The position numbers and the translations under genes were made by a program. The notes beneath the pieces were generated by a model that was not told the DNA's origin, made no database searches, and worked only from the letters and a program-made list of their open reading frames with translations. A stretch of 60,739 bases of DNA. Origin: Pseudomonas sp. KK4 (GTDB lineage Bacteria; Pseudomonadota; Gammaproteobacteria; Pseudomonadales; Pseudomonadaceae). Location: NCBI RefSeq assembly GCF_001984065.1, contig NZ_LYVP01000027.1, positions 1-60,739 of the forward strand, given 5' to 3'. Below, in pieces: positions 24,062-34,221 of this stretch (position 1 is the first letter of the stretch; each line of letters starts with the position of its first letter).

Positions 24062-26056
24062 ATGGATAAAATCAGAGGGTATCTGGTAGGGCTCCCCCGA
24101 CGCCGAAAAAGGCTGATTCAGGTTGCCACTGATATTGTGCTGGTATGGGCTGCATTGTGGTTGGCCTTTATTGTCCGCTTGGGGCTGGATGACATGTACA
24201 ACCCTCTGAAGGTGCATGCCTGGCTCTTTGTTTCTGCGCCTCTTGTTGCTATTCCCTTGTTCATCCGTTTCGGCATGTACCGCGCAGTCATGCGCTATTT
24301 TGGTAATGACGCGCTTGTTGCCATCATCAAGGCTGTAAGCCTTTCCTCTTTGATTTTGGCCCTGGTGGTCTATTGGTACAGCAATCACGAAGCTGTCGTG
24401 CCACGCTCCATCGTCTTTAACTACTGGTGGCTGAGCCTCGTCATCATCGGTGGGCTACGTCTTTGCATGCGTCACTATTTTATGGGCGATTGGTTCGCAG
24501 GAGCGCATAACGTTCCGTTTAGCAATCGTGATGACAGTCTCACCAAGGTGGCCATTTATGGTGCCGGCGTGGCTGGCAATCAACTGGTCGCGGCGCTTCG
24601 CATGGGCCGGGTCATGCGTCCGGTGGCGTTTATCGATGATGACTCAAGCATCGCAGACCGGGCCATTGCGGGCCTACAAGTCTATAAACCCAAACATATC
24701 CAGCAGATGATCGATGAGACTGGGGCACAGGAAATTCTCCTGGCGCTGCCGTCATCCACCCGCGCGCGACGTCGAGAAATTCTGACGTTTCTTGAGCGTT
24801 TTCCGCTGCACATTCGCAGCGTTCCCAACTTCACCGACTTGGCCAGTGGCCGGGTGAAAGTCGAAGATATCCAGGAAGTGGATATCGCCGACTTGCTCGG
24901 GCGGGATTCGGTGCCGGCGCAACCGGATTTGCTTCAGCGTTGCATCAAAGGCAAAACAGTCATGGTCACTGGCGCCGGTGGATCGATTGGCGCGGAACTT
25001 TGCCGCCAGATATTCGCCCTTGGCCCGACTACTCTGTTGCTGTTCGACCACAGTGAGTTCAACCTCTACAGCATCCTGACGGAACTGGAACAAAGAGGCT
25101 CCCGAAAGTCTGCTCCTGTTCAGCTATTGCCTATTCTCGGCTCCATTCGTCATCAGGAAAAACTGCTGGATGTCATGAAGACGTGGAGGGTGGACACGGT
25201 TTATCACGCCGCGGCTTACAAGCATGTGCCAATGGTTGAACACAATATCGCCGAGGGTGTGCTGAACAACGTCATCGGTACACTTAATACCGCACAGGCT
25301 GCGTTGCAATCGGGTGTATCCAATTTTGTGTTGGTCTCCACCGATAAGGCGGTTCGTCCGACGAATGTAATGGGTAGCACCAAGCGCCTGGCCGAGTTGA
25401 CGCTGCAAGCGTTGAGTCGCGAGATCGCGCCTGTTCTGTTTGGCGACAAGGCCAATGTGTCCCGGGTCAACAAGACACGTTTCACGATGGTTCGTTTTGG
25501 CAATGTGCTGGGTTCGTCCGGATCGGTGATTCCTCTGTTTCACAGTCAGATCAAGTCCGGGGGACCGCTGACCGTAACGCACCCGAAAATTACCCGTTAC
25601 TTCATGACCATTCCAGAAGCCGCGCAATTGGTGATCCAGGCGGGTTCCATGGGGCAGGGCGGTGACGTTTTCGTGCTCGACATGGGGGAACCTGTGAAGA
25701 TTGTCGAACTGGCGGAGAAGATGATTCATCTGTCAGGTTTGAGTGTGCGGTCGGAAAAAAACCTGCAGGGTGACATCTCGATCGAATTCACTGGGCTGCG
25801 TCCTGGCGAAAAGCTTTATGAGGAATTGCTGATTGGCGACAACGTATCGGCTACGCAACACCCGATGATCATGAGCGCCAATGAGGACCATCTGCCGTGG
25901 GATCTATTAAAGGTTCGTTTGGCTGAGCTCTTGAATGCGGTTGAGCAAGATGACTACGCTCTGGTGCGCCAGTTATTGCGAGCGACCGTCAGCGGTTACA
26001 CCCCTGATGGCGATATCGTTGACTGGATCTACCAACAGCGTCGCCTCGAAACCTGA
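24062..26056 (+). CDS. wbpM: UDP-GlcNAc 4,6-dehydratase WbpM
   Basis: A 664-residue membrane-anchored dehydratase giving UDP-4-keto-6-deoxy-GlcNAc. Four N-terminal membrane segments (about 15-130) are followed by a first nucleotide-binding domain and the catalytic SDR domain with VTGAGGSIGAELCRQI. As in WbpM the active site uses Met instead of Tyr (NVMGSTKR, with the Lys four residues on). Length fits the roughly 665-residue family. I chose ATG 24062 behind TGAGGA; it aligns with the WbpM N terminus LGLPRR, while a GTG at 24047 would add five residues. A terminator follows directly. Confidence 0.95.
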   Translation: MDKIRGYLVGLPRRRKRLIQVATDIVLVWAALWLAFIVRLGLDDMYNPLKVHAWLFVSAPLVAIPLFIRFGMYRAVMRYFGNDALVAIIKAVSLSSLILALVVYWYSNHEAVVPRSIVFNYWWLSLVIIGGLRLCMRHYFMGDWFAGAHNVPFSNRDDSLTKVAIYGAGVAGNQLVAALRMGRVMRPVAFIDDDSSIADRAIAGLQVYKPKHIQQMIDETGAQEILLALPSSTRARRREILTFLERFPLHIRSVPNFTDLASGRVKVEDIQEVDIADLLGRDSVPAQPDLLQRCIKGKTVMVTGAGGSIGAELCRQIFALGPTTLLLFDHSEFNLYSILTELEQRGSRKSAPVQLLPILGSIRHQEKLLDVMKTWRVDTVYHAAAYKHVPMVEHNIAEGVLNNVIGTLNTAQAALQSGVSNFVLVSTDKAVRPTNVMGSTKRLAELTLQALSREIAPVLFGDKANVSRVNKTRFTMVRFGNVLGSSGSVIPLFHSQIKSGGPLTVTHPKITRYFMTIPEAAQLVIQAGSMGQGGDVFVLDMGEPVKIVELAEKMIHLSGLSVRSEKNLQGDISIEFTGLRPGEKLYEELLIGDNVSATQHPMIMSANEDHLPWDLLKVRLAELLNAVEQDDYALVRQLLRATVSGYTPDGDIVDWIYQQRRLET

Positions 26057-26085
26057 CTACTCTCTCAAGTAAATCCGATTTCCAC

Positions 26086-26110
26086 CGCCCCGATAGGGGC
26101 GTTTCGTTTC
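26086..26110 (+). terminator. Rho-independent terminator after wbpM
   Basis: The stem CGCCCC / GGGGCG (26086-26091 and 26096-26101) closes a GATA tetraloop and is followed by TTTCGTTTCGT. It lies 30 bases after the wbpM stop and should end the O-antigen transcript. Confidence 0.8.
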
Positions 26111-26633
26111 GTATTTGAAGGTTTTGTTACATTTAGACATTAACTTTTTCTGCCGGCTTTTTCGCTCATTCATCGTTTTCGGTGTGACAGGCTAAACGCA
26201 AATGTCGGGGCACGAAAAGTGCCGTGTACGAAGCTTCCTACAGTAATTTTCGCCATTTCCCGCAGGCTACAAAACCTTCCCTGTCTCCCCTCCAACTATC
26301 AAAAAAATTCAGTTTTTCTGAACTTTTCCAAAAAACCGCTGTTGCAAAACCGCCATTTCAGGATGCCATTCAGCCATCCGTTTGCTATCCTCCGCGCCCT
26401 GCGACACCCAGATGAATAATTTTTCATCATTGCTCCACCCGCTGTGCACGGATTTTTTGGAAAGTCGGCGATGGAATGCCCTGCGTGAACCCTGCCTCTC
26501 TCCTTTTATGACCCTTGTTCATTCCCGGGCGCCGTTTTTGGTCCCGTGCATCGCCATTCCTTGGATTTGATGATTGTGCCGCGCGAGCGACCCAGACAAG
26601 TTCAACGTCGTATTTGTTGAAGTAGAGGATTTT
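26111..26633. other. Long intergenic region before wecB
   Basis: No gene is supported in this stretch. It is AT-rich at first and then strikingly pyrimidine-rich on the plus strand (many CTT/CCT/TTT runs from about 26245 to 26420). A 5-bp hairpin GGCAC-GAAAA-GTGCC is at 26209-26223 and TTCAG/CTGAA arms lie around 26312-26326. It probably carries the promoter and long leader of the second polysaccharide operon; a TATCCT-like -10 near 26386 is weak evidence. Confidence 0.45.
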
Positions 26634-27788
26634 GTGACTATCAAGACTTTGTCCATTTTTGGAACCCGCCCCGAAGCCATCAAGATGGCTCCTCTTGTGC
26701 TGCGCCTCACTGAAGATGATCGATTCGATTCGAGAGTCTGCGTGACCGCACAGCACCGGGAAATGCTGGACCAAGTCCTCGATTTGTTCGAACTGACACC
26801 CGATTACGACTTGAACATCATGAAGCCGGGCCAGGACCTGACGGACGTGACGTCGGCGATCATCCAGGGGCTCAAGCCTGTCCTGGAGGACTTCAAGCCG
26901 GATGTCATCCTGGTTCATGGAGATACCGCCACAACATTCGCTGCAAGCCTTGCGGCGTATTACCAACAGATCCCGATCGCACACGTCGAAGCGGGCCTGC
27001 GCACCAATAATCTTTATTCACCATGGCCTGAAGAAGGCAACCGTCGGCTTACTGGCAGCCTGGCTACGCTTCATTTTGCGCCTACGCCGACTTCCCGACA
27101 GAACCTAATCAATGAAGGCATCGCCTGCAAGGCTATCCATGTAACGGGCAATACCGTTGTGGATGCCCTGCTGGAAGTGGTGCGGAAGCTGAACGCGCCT
27201 GAATCCGTTCTGCTCAACCAGTTCAAGGAAACGTTCTCTTTCCTGCCTGAGGGCAATCGCATGGTGCTGGTCACCGGGCACCGTCGGGAAAACTTCGGCG
27301 GCGGGTTTGAGCGCATTTGCTATGCACTTCTGGAAGCTGCCGAAAGATTTCCCCAGGTCGAGTTCGTGTATCCCGTTCACCTCAATCCCAACGTGCGTGA
27401 ACCGGTTCAGCGCATGCTGTCCGGTGTCGGCAATGTGCACTTGATTGAGCCTCAGGATTACCTGCCATTTGTTTATCTGATGACGCGTTCTCACATCATC
27501 CTCACCGATTCGGGCGGCATCCAGGAAGAGGCGCCTGCGCTCGGCAAGCCTGTGCTGGTAATGCGTGACACCACTGAGCGTCCGGAAGCTGTGGAAGCGG
27601 GCACGGTCAAGTTGGTCGGTACCGAGGTCCATTCCATCGTCAATCACCTGAGTGAGCTCCTGACTGATGAGGACGTCTATCAAGCAATGAGTTATGCCCA
27701 TAACCCTTACGGGGATGGAACGGCCAGCGCCAATATCAGTGAGGCGTTGGTGAGTTGGAAGAATGTAACCAGTGAGGCGGCAGCATGA
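26634..27788 (+). CDS. wecB: UDP-N-acetylglucosamine 2-epimerase
   Basis: A 384-residue non-hydrolysing epimerase converting UDP-GlcNAc to UDP-ManNAc. It has [15 protein letters not shown] at the N terminus, [28 protein letters not shown] and the C-terminal UDP site [19 protein letters not shown] chose GTG 26634, preceded by AGAGG at five bases; an in-frame TTG 60 bases upstream would add unrelated residues. It overlaps wecC by 4 bases. The two enzymes provide UDP-ManNAcA, a sugar of ECA and many capsules. Confidence 0.94.
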   Translation: MTIKTLSIFGTRPEAIKMAPLVLRLTEDDRFDSRVCVTAQHREMLDQVLDLFELTPDYDLNIMKPGQDLTDVTSAIIQGLKPVLEDFKPDVILVHGDTATTFAASLAAYYQQIPIAHVEAGLRTNNLYSPWPEEGNRRLTGSLATLHFAPTPTSRQNLINEGIACKAIHVTGNTVVDALLEVVRKLNAPESVLLNQFKETFSFLPEGNRMVLVTGHRRENFGGGFERICYALLEAAERFPQVEFVYPVHLNPNVREPVQRMLSGVGNVHLIEPQDYLPFVYLMTRSHIILTDSGGIQEEAPALGKPVLVMRDTTERPEAVEAGTVKLVGTEVHSIVNHLSELLTDEDVYQAMSYAHNPYGDGTASANISEALVSWKNVTSEAAA

Positions 27789-29047
27789 GTTTTGAAACGG
27801 TTTCAGTCATTGGCCTCGGTTACATCGGGTTACCTACAGCCGCCGTTTTCGCTTCCCGTCGCAAGAAAGTCATTGGCATCGACGTCAACCAGGCTGCGAT
27901 AGATGCAATTAACCGGGGCGAAATCCACATCGTTGAGCCTGAGTTGGACATGGTTGTTCACGCAGCGGTGACCGAAGGTTATTTGCGTGCTTCGATGACG
28001 CCGGCGCCTGCGGATGCATTTCTGATTGCAGTGCCTACGCCATTCAAAGGACAGCACGAACCGGATCTCTCCTATATTGAGGCGGCGAGTAAATCCATTG
28101 CATCAGTTCTGAAAAAAAATGACCTGGTGATTCTTGAATCCACGTCGCCGGTCGGCGCGACGGAACAGATGGAAACCTGGTTGGCTGAAGCACGCCCGGA
28201 TCTGACTTTTCCGAGCACCCATGGCGAGGACTCCGACATTCGAATCGCGCACTGCCCTGAGCGAGTGCTCCCGGGGCACGTCCTGCGTGAACTGGTGGAG
28301 AACGATCGAATCATTGGTGGCATGACGCCCAAGTGTTCGGCCGCGGCGGTGCGGCTGTACAGTTGTTTCGTCGAGGGTGAGTGCATCATCACCGATACTC
28401 GCACTGCCGAGATGTGCAAGCTGACCGAGAACAGCTTTCGCGACGTCAACATCGCGTTTGCCAATGAGCTGTCGATGATCTGCGACAAGCTCGGTATCAA
28501 CACTTGGGAGTTGATTCGCCTCGCCAATCACCATCCTCGGGTGAACATCCTTCAGCCTGGCCCGGGCGTTGGTGGCCACTGCATCGCCGTCGATCCGTGG
28601 TTCATCGTCAGCCGCACGCGTGAACTGGCACGCCTGATTCGCTCCGCCCGTGAAGTCAATGACAGCAAGCCGCAGTGGGTCATCCAGCAAGTGAAGCTGG
28701 CGCTGGCTGATTTTCTGTTGAAGCACCCTGATCTCTCTGCTCGTCAGGTTCGAGTGGCCTGCTACGGTCTGGCCTTCAAGCCCGATATCGACGACTTGCG
28801 TGAGAGCCCGTCATTGCACATCGCGCGGCAGTTGGGCGAAGAGCTGGGTGTCGAGTTGTTGTTGGTCGAGCCGAACATCGAGAAGTTGCCATCCGATCTT
28901 GTCCAGCACCAACTCGTTGATACCGATTACGCCACTGACAGCGCTCATATTCACGTTCTGCTCGTTAAGCATCGTGAATTCAAGAAGATCGTCTCGTTGC
29001 GTGATAACGCCGTTGTAATCGATGCCGCCGGCGTGTTCGCGGCCTGA
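27785..29047 (+). CDS. wecC: UDP-N-acetyl-D-mannosamine dehydrogenase
   Basis: A 420-residue NAD-dependent UDP-sugar dehydrogenase oxidising C6 of UDP-ManNAc twice to give UDP-ManNAcA. The NAD loop [14 protein letters not shown] is at the N terminus, and the catalytic cysteine is Cys266 in [11 protein letters not shown]. The C-terminal UDP-binding domain includes [17 protein letters not shown]. Together with wecB it opens the second polysaccharide operon, and only 14 bases separate it from the giant transferase gene. Confidence 0.95.
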   Translation: MSFETVSVIGLGYIGLPTAAVFASRRKKVIGIDVNQAAIDAINRGEIHIVEPELDMVVHAAVTEGYLRASMTPAPADAFLIAVPTPFKGQHEPDLSYIEAASKSIASVLKKNDLVILESTSPVGATEQMETWLAEARPDLTFPSTHGEDSDIRIAHCPERVLPGHVLRELVENDRIIGGMTPKCSAAAVRLYSCFVEGECIITDTRTAEMCKLTENSFRDVNIAFANELSMICDKLGINTWELIRLANHHPRVNILQPGPGVGGHCIAVDPWFIVSRTRELARLIRSAREVNDSKPQWVIQQVKLALADFLLKHPDLSARQVRVACYGLAFKPDIDDLRESPSLHIARQLGEELGVELLLVEPNIEKLPSDLVQHQLVDTDYATDSAHIHVLLVKHREFKKIVSLRDNAVVIDAAGVFAA

Positions 29048-29061
29048 AAAGAGTATTGAAG

Positions 29062-32000
29062 ATGAGTAGCACTCAGCTGGCCGAACTGGCGCCGCAAACG
29101 GATGTGCCGGCGCCTCTGGCCGACATTCATGACCGAGTCATGGAGGCTTACTACGGAAAGCTGGGTGAGCATTTCATGCGGGAGACCCAAGCGCGTATCC
29201 ATTGGATCTGTGCGCAGGTGTCTGGCAAGCAAGTGCTTGATGTCGGATGTTCGCAGGGCATAGTCCCGCTTTTGCTGGCCCGCGAAGGTTGTTCCGTCAC
29301 CGGGGTCGATACCAGCCCGCAGGCTATTGCCGAGGCGCAGGATTATCTCCGGGCCGAGCCGGCCCACGTCCAGCAGAAGATCACCTACGTCAATGCTGAC
29401 TTTCTGTCTCTGGATATCAACGCTACAGAACCAGACACCATTGTGATCAGTGAAGTGCTGGAACATCTGGTGCGTCCGGAAATGTTCGTTGAGAAAGCGG
29501 CATCACTGCTCAAGCCCGGTGGACGGCTGATCATCACCGTCCCATTTGGCGTCAATGATTTCATCGATCACAAACACACGTTCTACCTCCTCGCGCCTTA
29601 CCGGATGCTGAGCAAGCACCTGCGCGTCATCGAAGTCAAAGTGCTGGGCAAATGGCTTGGTATGGTCGCGCAAAAAAGCGAAGAGGGTGGCGTCGTATCC
29701 GACTTGAGTCTGAACATCGATCAGATTCAGGGGCTGGAAAAAGCATTTGAAGCGGTAGAGCGAAACTTGAACGCCAGCCTGTCGAGTGCAAGACAGCGGC
29801 TGGAGGAGGCCAACAACAAGTACCGCGCGGCCACTGAACAAATTGCTTTGCTTAAACCCGAAGTGCAGAAAGTTGCCGAGCTGAAAAAAGCCCTGGTCGC
29901 GCATGAGAAGACTTTGATTGAGCTCAGTGACGCCAGGCAGCGTCTTGACGAGGCCAATACGAAATATCGGGCGGCTACAGAGCAGATTCACGCGTTGAAG
30001 TTGCAAAACAACGAGCTCAACGTTCTGAACGCCGGAATGCAGGAAAGTGGACGGCAGGCCGACGCACTCAAGCATCAACATGAACTCATGCTCGCCAGCC
30101 TGGAACAGGAAAAGTGCGCGCTGCTGGCTCAATTTGAACAAGACTTGCAGGCGAGCGCTGATCAGTCTTCGATGGTCAGCGCTCAGCTGGATGAAGAGCG
30201 TACAGCCAGGCAGGCGCTGGAAATCCAATTCAATGCAGCGCAGTCTCAGTTTGAACAAGAATGCGGAGTGTTGGCAGAACAGCTGCTGAACGAAAAGGCC
30301 AGTCATCAGGCTACCGAACGTTTGTTGACCGCTGTTCAGGAGCAGTGCCAGGAAACTCTTGGGCAACTGGACAATGAGCGGGCTGCCCGGCAAACGTTGG
30401 AAGTTCAGGTCAAGGATCTGCAGCAGCAGGCTGCACAGGAACGCGAGTTACTGTCAGAACAGTTGTTCCACGAGAAGGCGAGCCATCAGGCTGCCGAGCA
30501 GTTGCTGTGCACGACCCAGGCGCAGTGGCAGGACATTCGCGAGCAACTTGAGCGTGAATTGAGTGCCTCCAAAGGCTGGCTGGAGACGGCTAATCAGAAG
30601 TATCGAGAGGTCACGGGCAAGCAGATCCCGCATCTGAAACAGAACTTCAACGACTTGCTGGAAAAGACCGCTGCGCAGCAAAGGAAAATCGAAGAGCTCA
30701 ACGACAATCTTGAGCGCGCCAACACTCAGCGCCACCTGGCTGAACAGCGCTTGATCAAGACGCGATCCAGCATGACCTACCAGTTGGGTTACCAGATCAA
30801 ATCCAACGCCAGTTCCCTGAGTGGCCTGGTGCGACTGCCCACCGCGCTGTTCAATCTGTATCGCAAGGCTGCCAAGCAACGTAAGCAAACTGCCCAGAAA
30901 CGCATTGGCGTCGAACACCCGGTGGCAGAGCCGGTCGCACTTCTCCAAATACCTGCGCAGCCCCATTCGCCGCCTGCGGTCGTTGATACATCTGAACGGA
31001 TCCGTAGCACATTGATTAATCAGGCCGACCAATCCCGCGCGAGCCTGAAAGTAGCCTGCGTGATGGACGAGTTCACCTATGGCTCGTACCGGTACGAATG
31101 CAATCTGCTGCAGCTTACTCCTGACAATTGGCAGTCCGAACTCGTCGAGTTCCAGCCCGAGTTGTTGTTTATCGAGTCGGCCTGGCGTGGCAAGGATGAT
31201 TTGTGGGGCAGCAAGATTGGCCATAACGCCCAGGAGCTGCAGAGCATCCTGGCATGGTGTGCGGAGCGTGACGTCCCGACTGTTTTCTGGAACAAGGAAG
31301 ACCCGATTCACTTCGAGACATTCCTGACCACTGCCAAACAGTTCGATTTCGTGTTCACCACCGATATCGATTGTATTCACCGCTATAAAGGCGCGCTGGG
31401 TCACGAGCGTGTTTACTTGCTGCCGTTCGCTTGCCAGCCGGCGGTACATAACCCGATCGAGTTATACGAGCGTAAAGATGCGTTTTGCTTCGCAGGGGCT
31501 TACTACGCCCGCTACCCAGAGCGCACTCGTGATCTGGGCAACTTCGTTCAGGCGCTACCGAAATTCCGGCCACTGGAAATATTCGACCGAAATTTCGGCA
31601 AGGACGATGCCAATTACCAGTTCCCAGCCGAATACCAGCCCTACATTGTCGGCACTCTGAGGTTTGATCAGATCGATACCGCCTACAAAGGCTATCGCTA
31701 CGCAATCAACCTCAATTCAATAAAACAATCGCAAACCATGTTTGCCCGGCGCGTATTTGAGTTGCTCGGCTGTAACACCATTACCGTCAGCAACTTCTCC
31801 CGTGGCGTACGTTTGTTGTTCGGTGACCTCGTGGTGACTACGGACGACGGGGGTGAGATGGTCCGCCGTCTCGAGACCTTGGCTGGCGATGAAGTCAACA
31901 GCAGCAAACTGCGCTTGGCAGCCCTGAGAAAAGTCATGCAAGAGCATACCTATGCTCAGCGCCTGGCTTATGTGATGACTAAAGTATTGAACAAGGCTCC

Positions 32001-34221
32001 GTCTGATGCCTTGCCCGAAGTCAGCGTGGTCGCCATTGCTGCCAATAAAGCTGAACTCGCAACGTTGATCGGACATTTGCAGCGTCAAAACTATGCGAAT
32101 CTGCGCATGACTATTGTCCTGCGCGGCTCGCTGGCTGACATCGGCGAAGTGGATGATCCACGCCTGTCGCTGGTCGCTCTGGAAGACGCTGGAAAAATGC
32201 GTCTGGCTCAGATCGTTGGCGACGCGCCGTTGCTGGCAGGTATGGTGTCCCAGGACTACTACGGCCCCAACTACCTGTTGGACCTTGTGCTTGCGACCCG
32301 CTACAGCCAAGCCAAAGTGGTCGGCAAAAGCACGTTTTATGAGAACGGCCCCAGCGGGATCCAGTTGCAGAATAACGATCAGCAATATCGTCCAGCGGCT
32401 GAAGCAGCGGCCCGAAGTTCGATAATCAGTGCGTATTTGCAAGCCGACGAGAGACTGAGTGACTGGGCTCTGTCCTTGTCCGACCGTCGCTACACCCATG
32501 AACAGATTCTGGGCATCGACCCGTTCAACTACTGCAGAAATGCCACAGGTCTTGGCGATGCGGATATCGGTGAAGTCGTTGACGACCTCAAACTGGATAC
32601 CGGCCTCAGCATCCAGGAACTGCAGGCGCGTGCCGAAGCCATCGAGCCGATGATCGAGGAGCATATCGCACCTGAAATCACAGGCCGCGGTCTTGCCGAC
32701 ATGTTCGGGCCGGTTCGCAGCAAGTCGCTGCGGACAAACGTAGATTTTGACGCCTGGCATTTCGCTTCGGATCTTACCGATGGCAAGCACGAATACATTT
32801 ATGCGCAGCAGGATCTGAGTATCGCCCAATTCGTCCAAGGCCAGCAGCTCAAGCTCTACCTGGACGTTACACCGGGCTTGAACGTGCAGTTGGTGGTGCT
32901 GTTCCTTGATGCGCAAAAGCAGCGCATCAGCCACGTCATGCAACACGCCAATCGCAACCATACTTCGGATATTCCACCTGAAGCGGACTTTATCCGCCTG
33001 GGCGTGCGCGTTTATGCCAGTGGCCAGGCTGAAATCAAGGCACTCGTGCTGGGACACCGTGATCTACAGCCTTCAGATATGTTGGCGAAGGCTGATCACC
33101 TGCTGGTCACTAACCACTATCCCTCATACGACGATCTGTATCGAAATGGTTTCGTTCACACCCGCGTCCGCGCTTACCAGCAGCACGGGCTGGACGTCGA
33201 TGTGTTCCGTCTGCGCAAGAATGAATCGGTGAGCTACCACGAGTTCGAAAACATCAACGTGGTAACCGGCTCGCAGTCGACCCTGGCAAAGATGCTCGAA
33301 AAGGGCCGGTACAAGACCGTTCTGGTGCATTTCCTCGACGCTGAAATGTGGCATGTCCTGAGTCAGCACCTGCATACCACGAAGGTGGTCGTATGGGTTC
33401 ACGGCGCGGAAATTCAGCCGTGGTGGCGTCGTGAGTACAACTACAGCACCGAAGACCAATTGCAACTGGCCAAGCTCGAAAGCGAAAAACGCCTGGGCTT
33501 CTGGCGTGATCTGCTGCAGCCGATGCCAGGCAACCTCAAGTTGGTGTTCGTTTCTCATTACTTCGCTGAAGAGGTGATGGAGGATTTGGGGTTCCGCCTG
33601 CCGGACAGCCAATACGAAATCATTCATAACCCGATCAACACAGAGCTCTTTTCCTATCAGGAAAAACCGATTGAGCAGCGCAAGAAAATCTTGTCGGTAA
33701 GGCCGTATGCATCGCATACCTACGCGAATGATCTGAGCGTCAAAGCCATTCAATCTCTGGCACTCAAACCCTGGTTTAGCGAGCTGGAGTTCCTGATGGT
33801 TGGAGACGGTCCGCTATTTGAAGAAACGCTTGCTCCGCTCAGACAGTATCGAAATATCCGTATTGAGCGTGGCTATTTAAAACAGTCCGATATTGCAAAA
33901 CTTCATAAGGACTTCGGCTTGTTCCTTTGCCCGAGCCGCATGGACACTCAGGGCGTTTCTCGTGACGAAGCCATGTCGTCGGGCCTGATACCTGTGACCA
34001 ACGCTATCGCAGCCATCCCCGAATTCGTGGATGGAGATTGCGGCATTCTGGCACCTGGAGAGGACCATCTGGTGATGGCTGCCGGTATTGCGCAGCTTGT
34101 CGAACAACCTCAACTATTTACAACGATGTCTAAAGCTGCTCGCGTCCGCGTTGAAAACCAGACGTCTATTGTTAGAACCATTGGTCACGAGTTGAATGTT
34201 ATCAATGAGTGTGTCCAGTGA
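29062..34221 (+). CDS. Giant multidomain protein: SAM methyltransferase, coiled coil and several glycosyltransferase domains
   Basis: A 1719-residue protein. Residues about 30-190 form a class I methyltransferase (LDVGCSQGIVPLLLA near 58; EVLEHLVRPE). Residues about 218-577 are a long coiled coil rich in Gln/Glu/Leu/Ala with internal repeats. A basic linker leads to a CgeB-like GT-B module (about 660-980; FWNKEDPIHFE, FARRVFELLGCNT). Then comes a GT2-like module (about 985-1180) whose metal DXD looks lost (SQDYYGPNYL), a jelly-roll-like segment (about 1220-1335), and a C-terminal GT4 domain (about 1347-1715; SRMDTQGVSRDEAMSSGLIP). The layout recalls WbdD, in which methyltransferase and coil control O-chain length. 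ATG 29062 is chosen over TTG 29056 on ribosome-site spacing. The acceptor and sugar are unknown. Confidence 0.8.
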   Translation: MSSTQLAELAPQTDVPAPLADIHDRVMEAYYGKLGEHFMRETQARIHWICAQVSGKQVLDVGCSQGIVPLLLAREGCSVTGVDTSPQAIAEAQDYLRAEPAHVQQKITYVNADFLSLDINATEPDTIVISEVLEHLVRPEMFVEKAASLLKPGGRLIITVPFGVNDFIDHKHTFYLLAPYRMLSKHLRVIEVKVLGKWLGMVAQKSEEGGVVSDLSLNIDQIQGLEKAFEAVERNLNASLSSARQRLEEANNKYRAATEQIALLKPEVQKVAELKKALVAHEKTLIELSDARQRLDEANTKYRAATEQIHALKLQNNELNVLNAGMQESGRQADALKHQHELMLASLEQEKCALLAQFEQDLQASADQSSMVSAQLDEERTARQALEIQFNAAQSQFEQECGVLAEQLLNEKASHQATERLLTAVQEQCQETLGQLDNERAARQTLEVQVKDLQQQAAQERELLSEQLFHEKASHQAAEQLLCTTQAQWQDIREQLERELSASKGWLETANQKYREVTGKQIPHLKQNFNDLLEKTAAQQRKIEELNDNLERANTQRHLAEQRLIKTRSSMTYQLGYQIKSNASSLSGLVRLPTALFNLYRKAAKQRKQTAQKRIGVEHPVAEPVALLQIPAQPHSPPAVVDTSERIRSTLINQADQSRASLKVACVMDEFTYGSYRYECNLLQLTPDNWQSELVEFQPELLFIESAWRGKDDLWGSKIGHNAQELQSILAWCAERDVPTVFWNKEDPIHFETFLTTAKQFDFVFTTDIDCIHRYKGALGHERVYLLPFACQPAVHNPIELYERKDAFCFAGAYYARYPERTRDLGNFVQALPKFRPLEIFDRNFGKDDANYQFPAEYQPYIVGTLRFDQIDTAYKGYRYAINLNSIKQSQTMFARRVFELLGCNTITVSNFSRGVRLLFGDLVVTTDDGGEMVRRLETLAGDEVNSSKLRLAALRKVMQEHTYAQRLAYVMTKVLNKAPSDALPEVSVVAIAANKAELATLIGHLQRQNYANLRMTIVLRGSLADIGEVDDPRLSLVALEDAGKMRLAQIVGDAPLLAGMVSQDYYGPNYLLDLVLATRYSQAKVVGKSTFYENGPSGIQLQNNDQQYRPAAEAAARSSIISAYLQADERLSDWALSLSDRRYTHEQILGIDPFNYCRNATGLGDADIGEVVDDLKLDTGLSIQELQARAEAIEPMIEEHIAPEITGRGLADMFGPVRSKSLRTNVDFDAWHFASDLTDGKHEYIYAQQDLSIAQFVQGQQLKLYLDVTPGLNVQLVVLFLDAQKQRISHVMQHANRNHTSDIPPEADFIRLGVRVYASGQAEIKALVLGHRDLQPSDMLAKADHLLVTNHYPSYDDLYRNGFVHTRVRAYQQHGLDVDVFRLRKNESVSYHEFENINVVTGSQSTLAKMLEKGRYKTVLVHFLDAEMWHVLSQHLHTTKVVVWVHGAEIQPWWRREYNYSTEDQLQLAKLESEKRLGFWRDLLQPMPGNLKLVFVSHYFAEEVMEDLGFRLPDSQYEIIHNPINTELFSYQEKPIEQRKKILSVRPYASHTYANDLSVKAIQSLALKPWFSELEFLMVGDGPLFEETLAPLRQYRNIRIERGYLKQSDIAKLHKDFGLFLCPSRMDTQGVSRDEAMSSGLIPVTNAIAAIPEFVDGDCGILAPGEDHLVMAAGIAQLVEQPQLFTTMSKAARVRVENQTSIVRTIGHELNVINECVQ
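29788..30000 (+). repeat. Internal coding repeat, 23-residue block (two copies)
   Basis: Within the coiled coil, 29788-29856 and 29932-30000 encode almost the same 23 residues (ARQRLEEANNKYRAATEQI... and ARQRLDEANTKYRAATEQI...). The copies start 144 bases (48 codons) apart. A third, weaker copy (LETANQKYREVTGKQIPHLK) is at 30580-30639. This indicates growth of the coil by duplication. Confidence 0.8.
30184..30543 (+). repeat. Tandem 60-codon coiled-coil repeat (two copies)
   Basis: 30184-30363 and 30364-30543 encode two directly abutting 60-residue units that start QLDEERTARQALE and QLDNERAARQTLE and share NEKASHQATERLL / HEKASHQAAEQLL at the same place. The exact unit length and abutment point to a tandem duplication within the coil, not to general coiled-coil bias alone. 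Confidence 0.8.

Noticed and set aside
31717..33057. A 446-codon minus-strand frame opposite the giant transferase
   Set aside because: Antisense shadow of a well-supported gene; no ribosome site or family motif.
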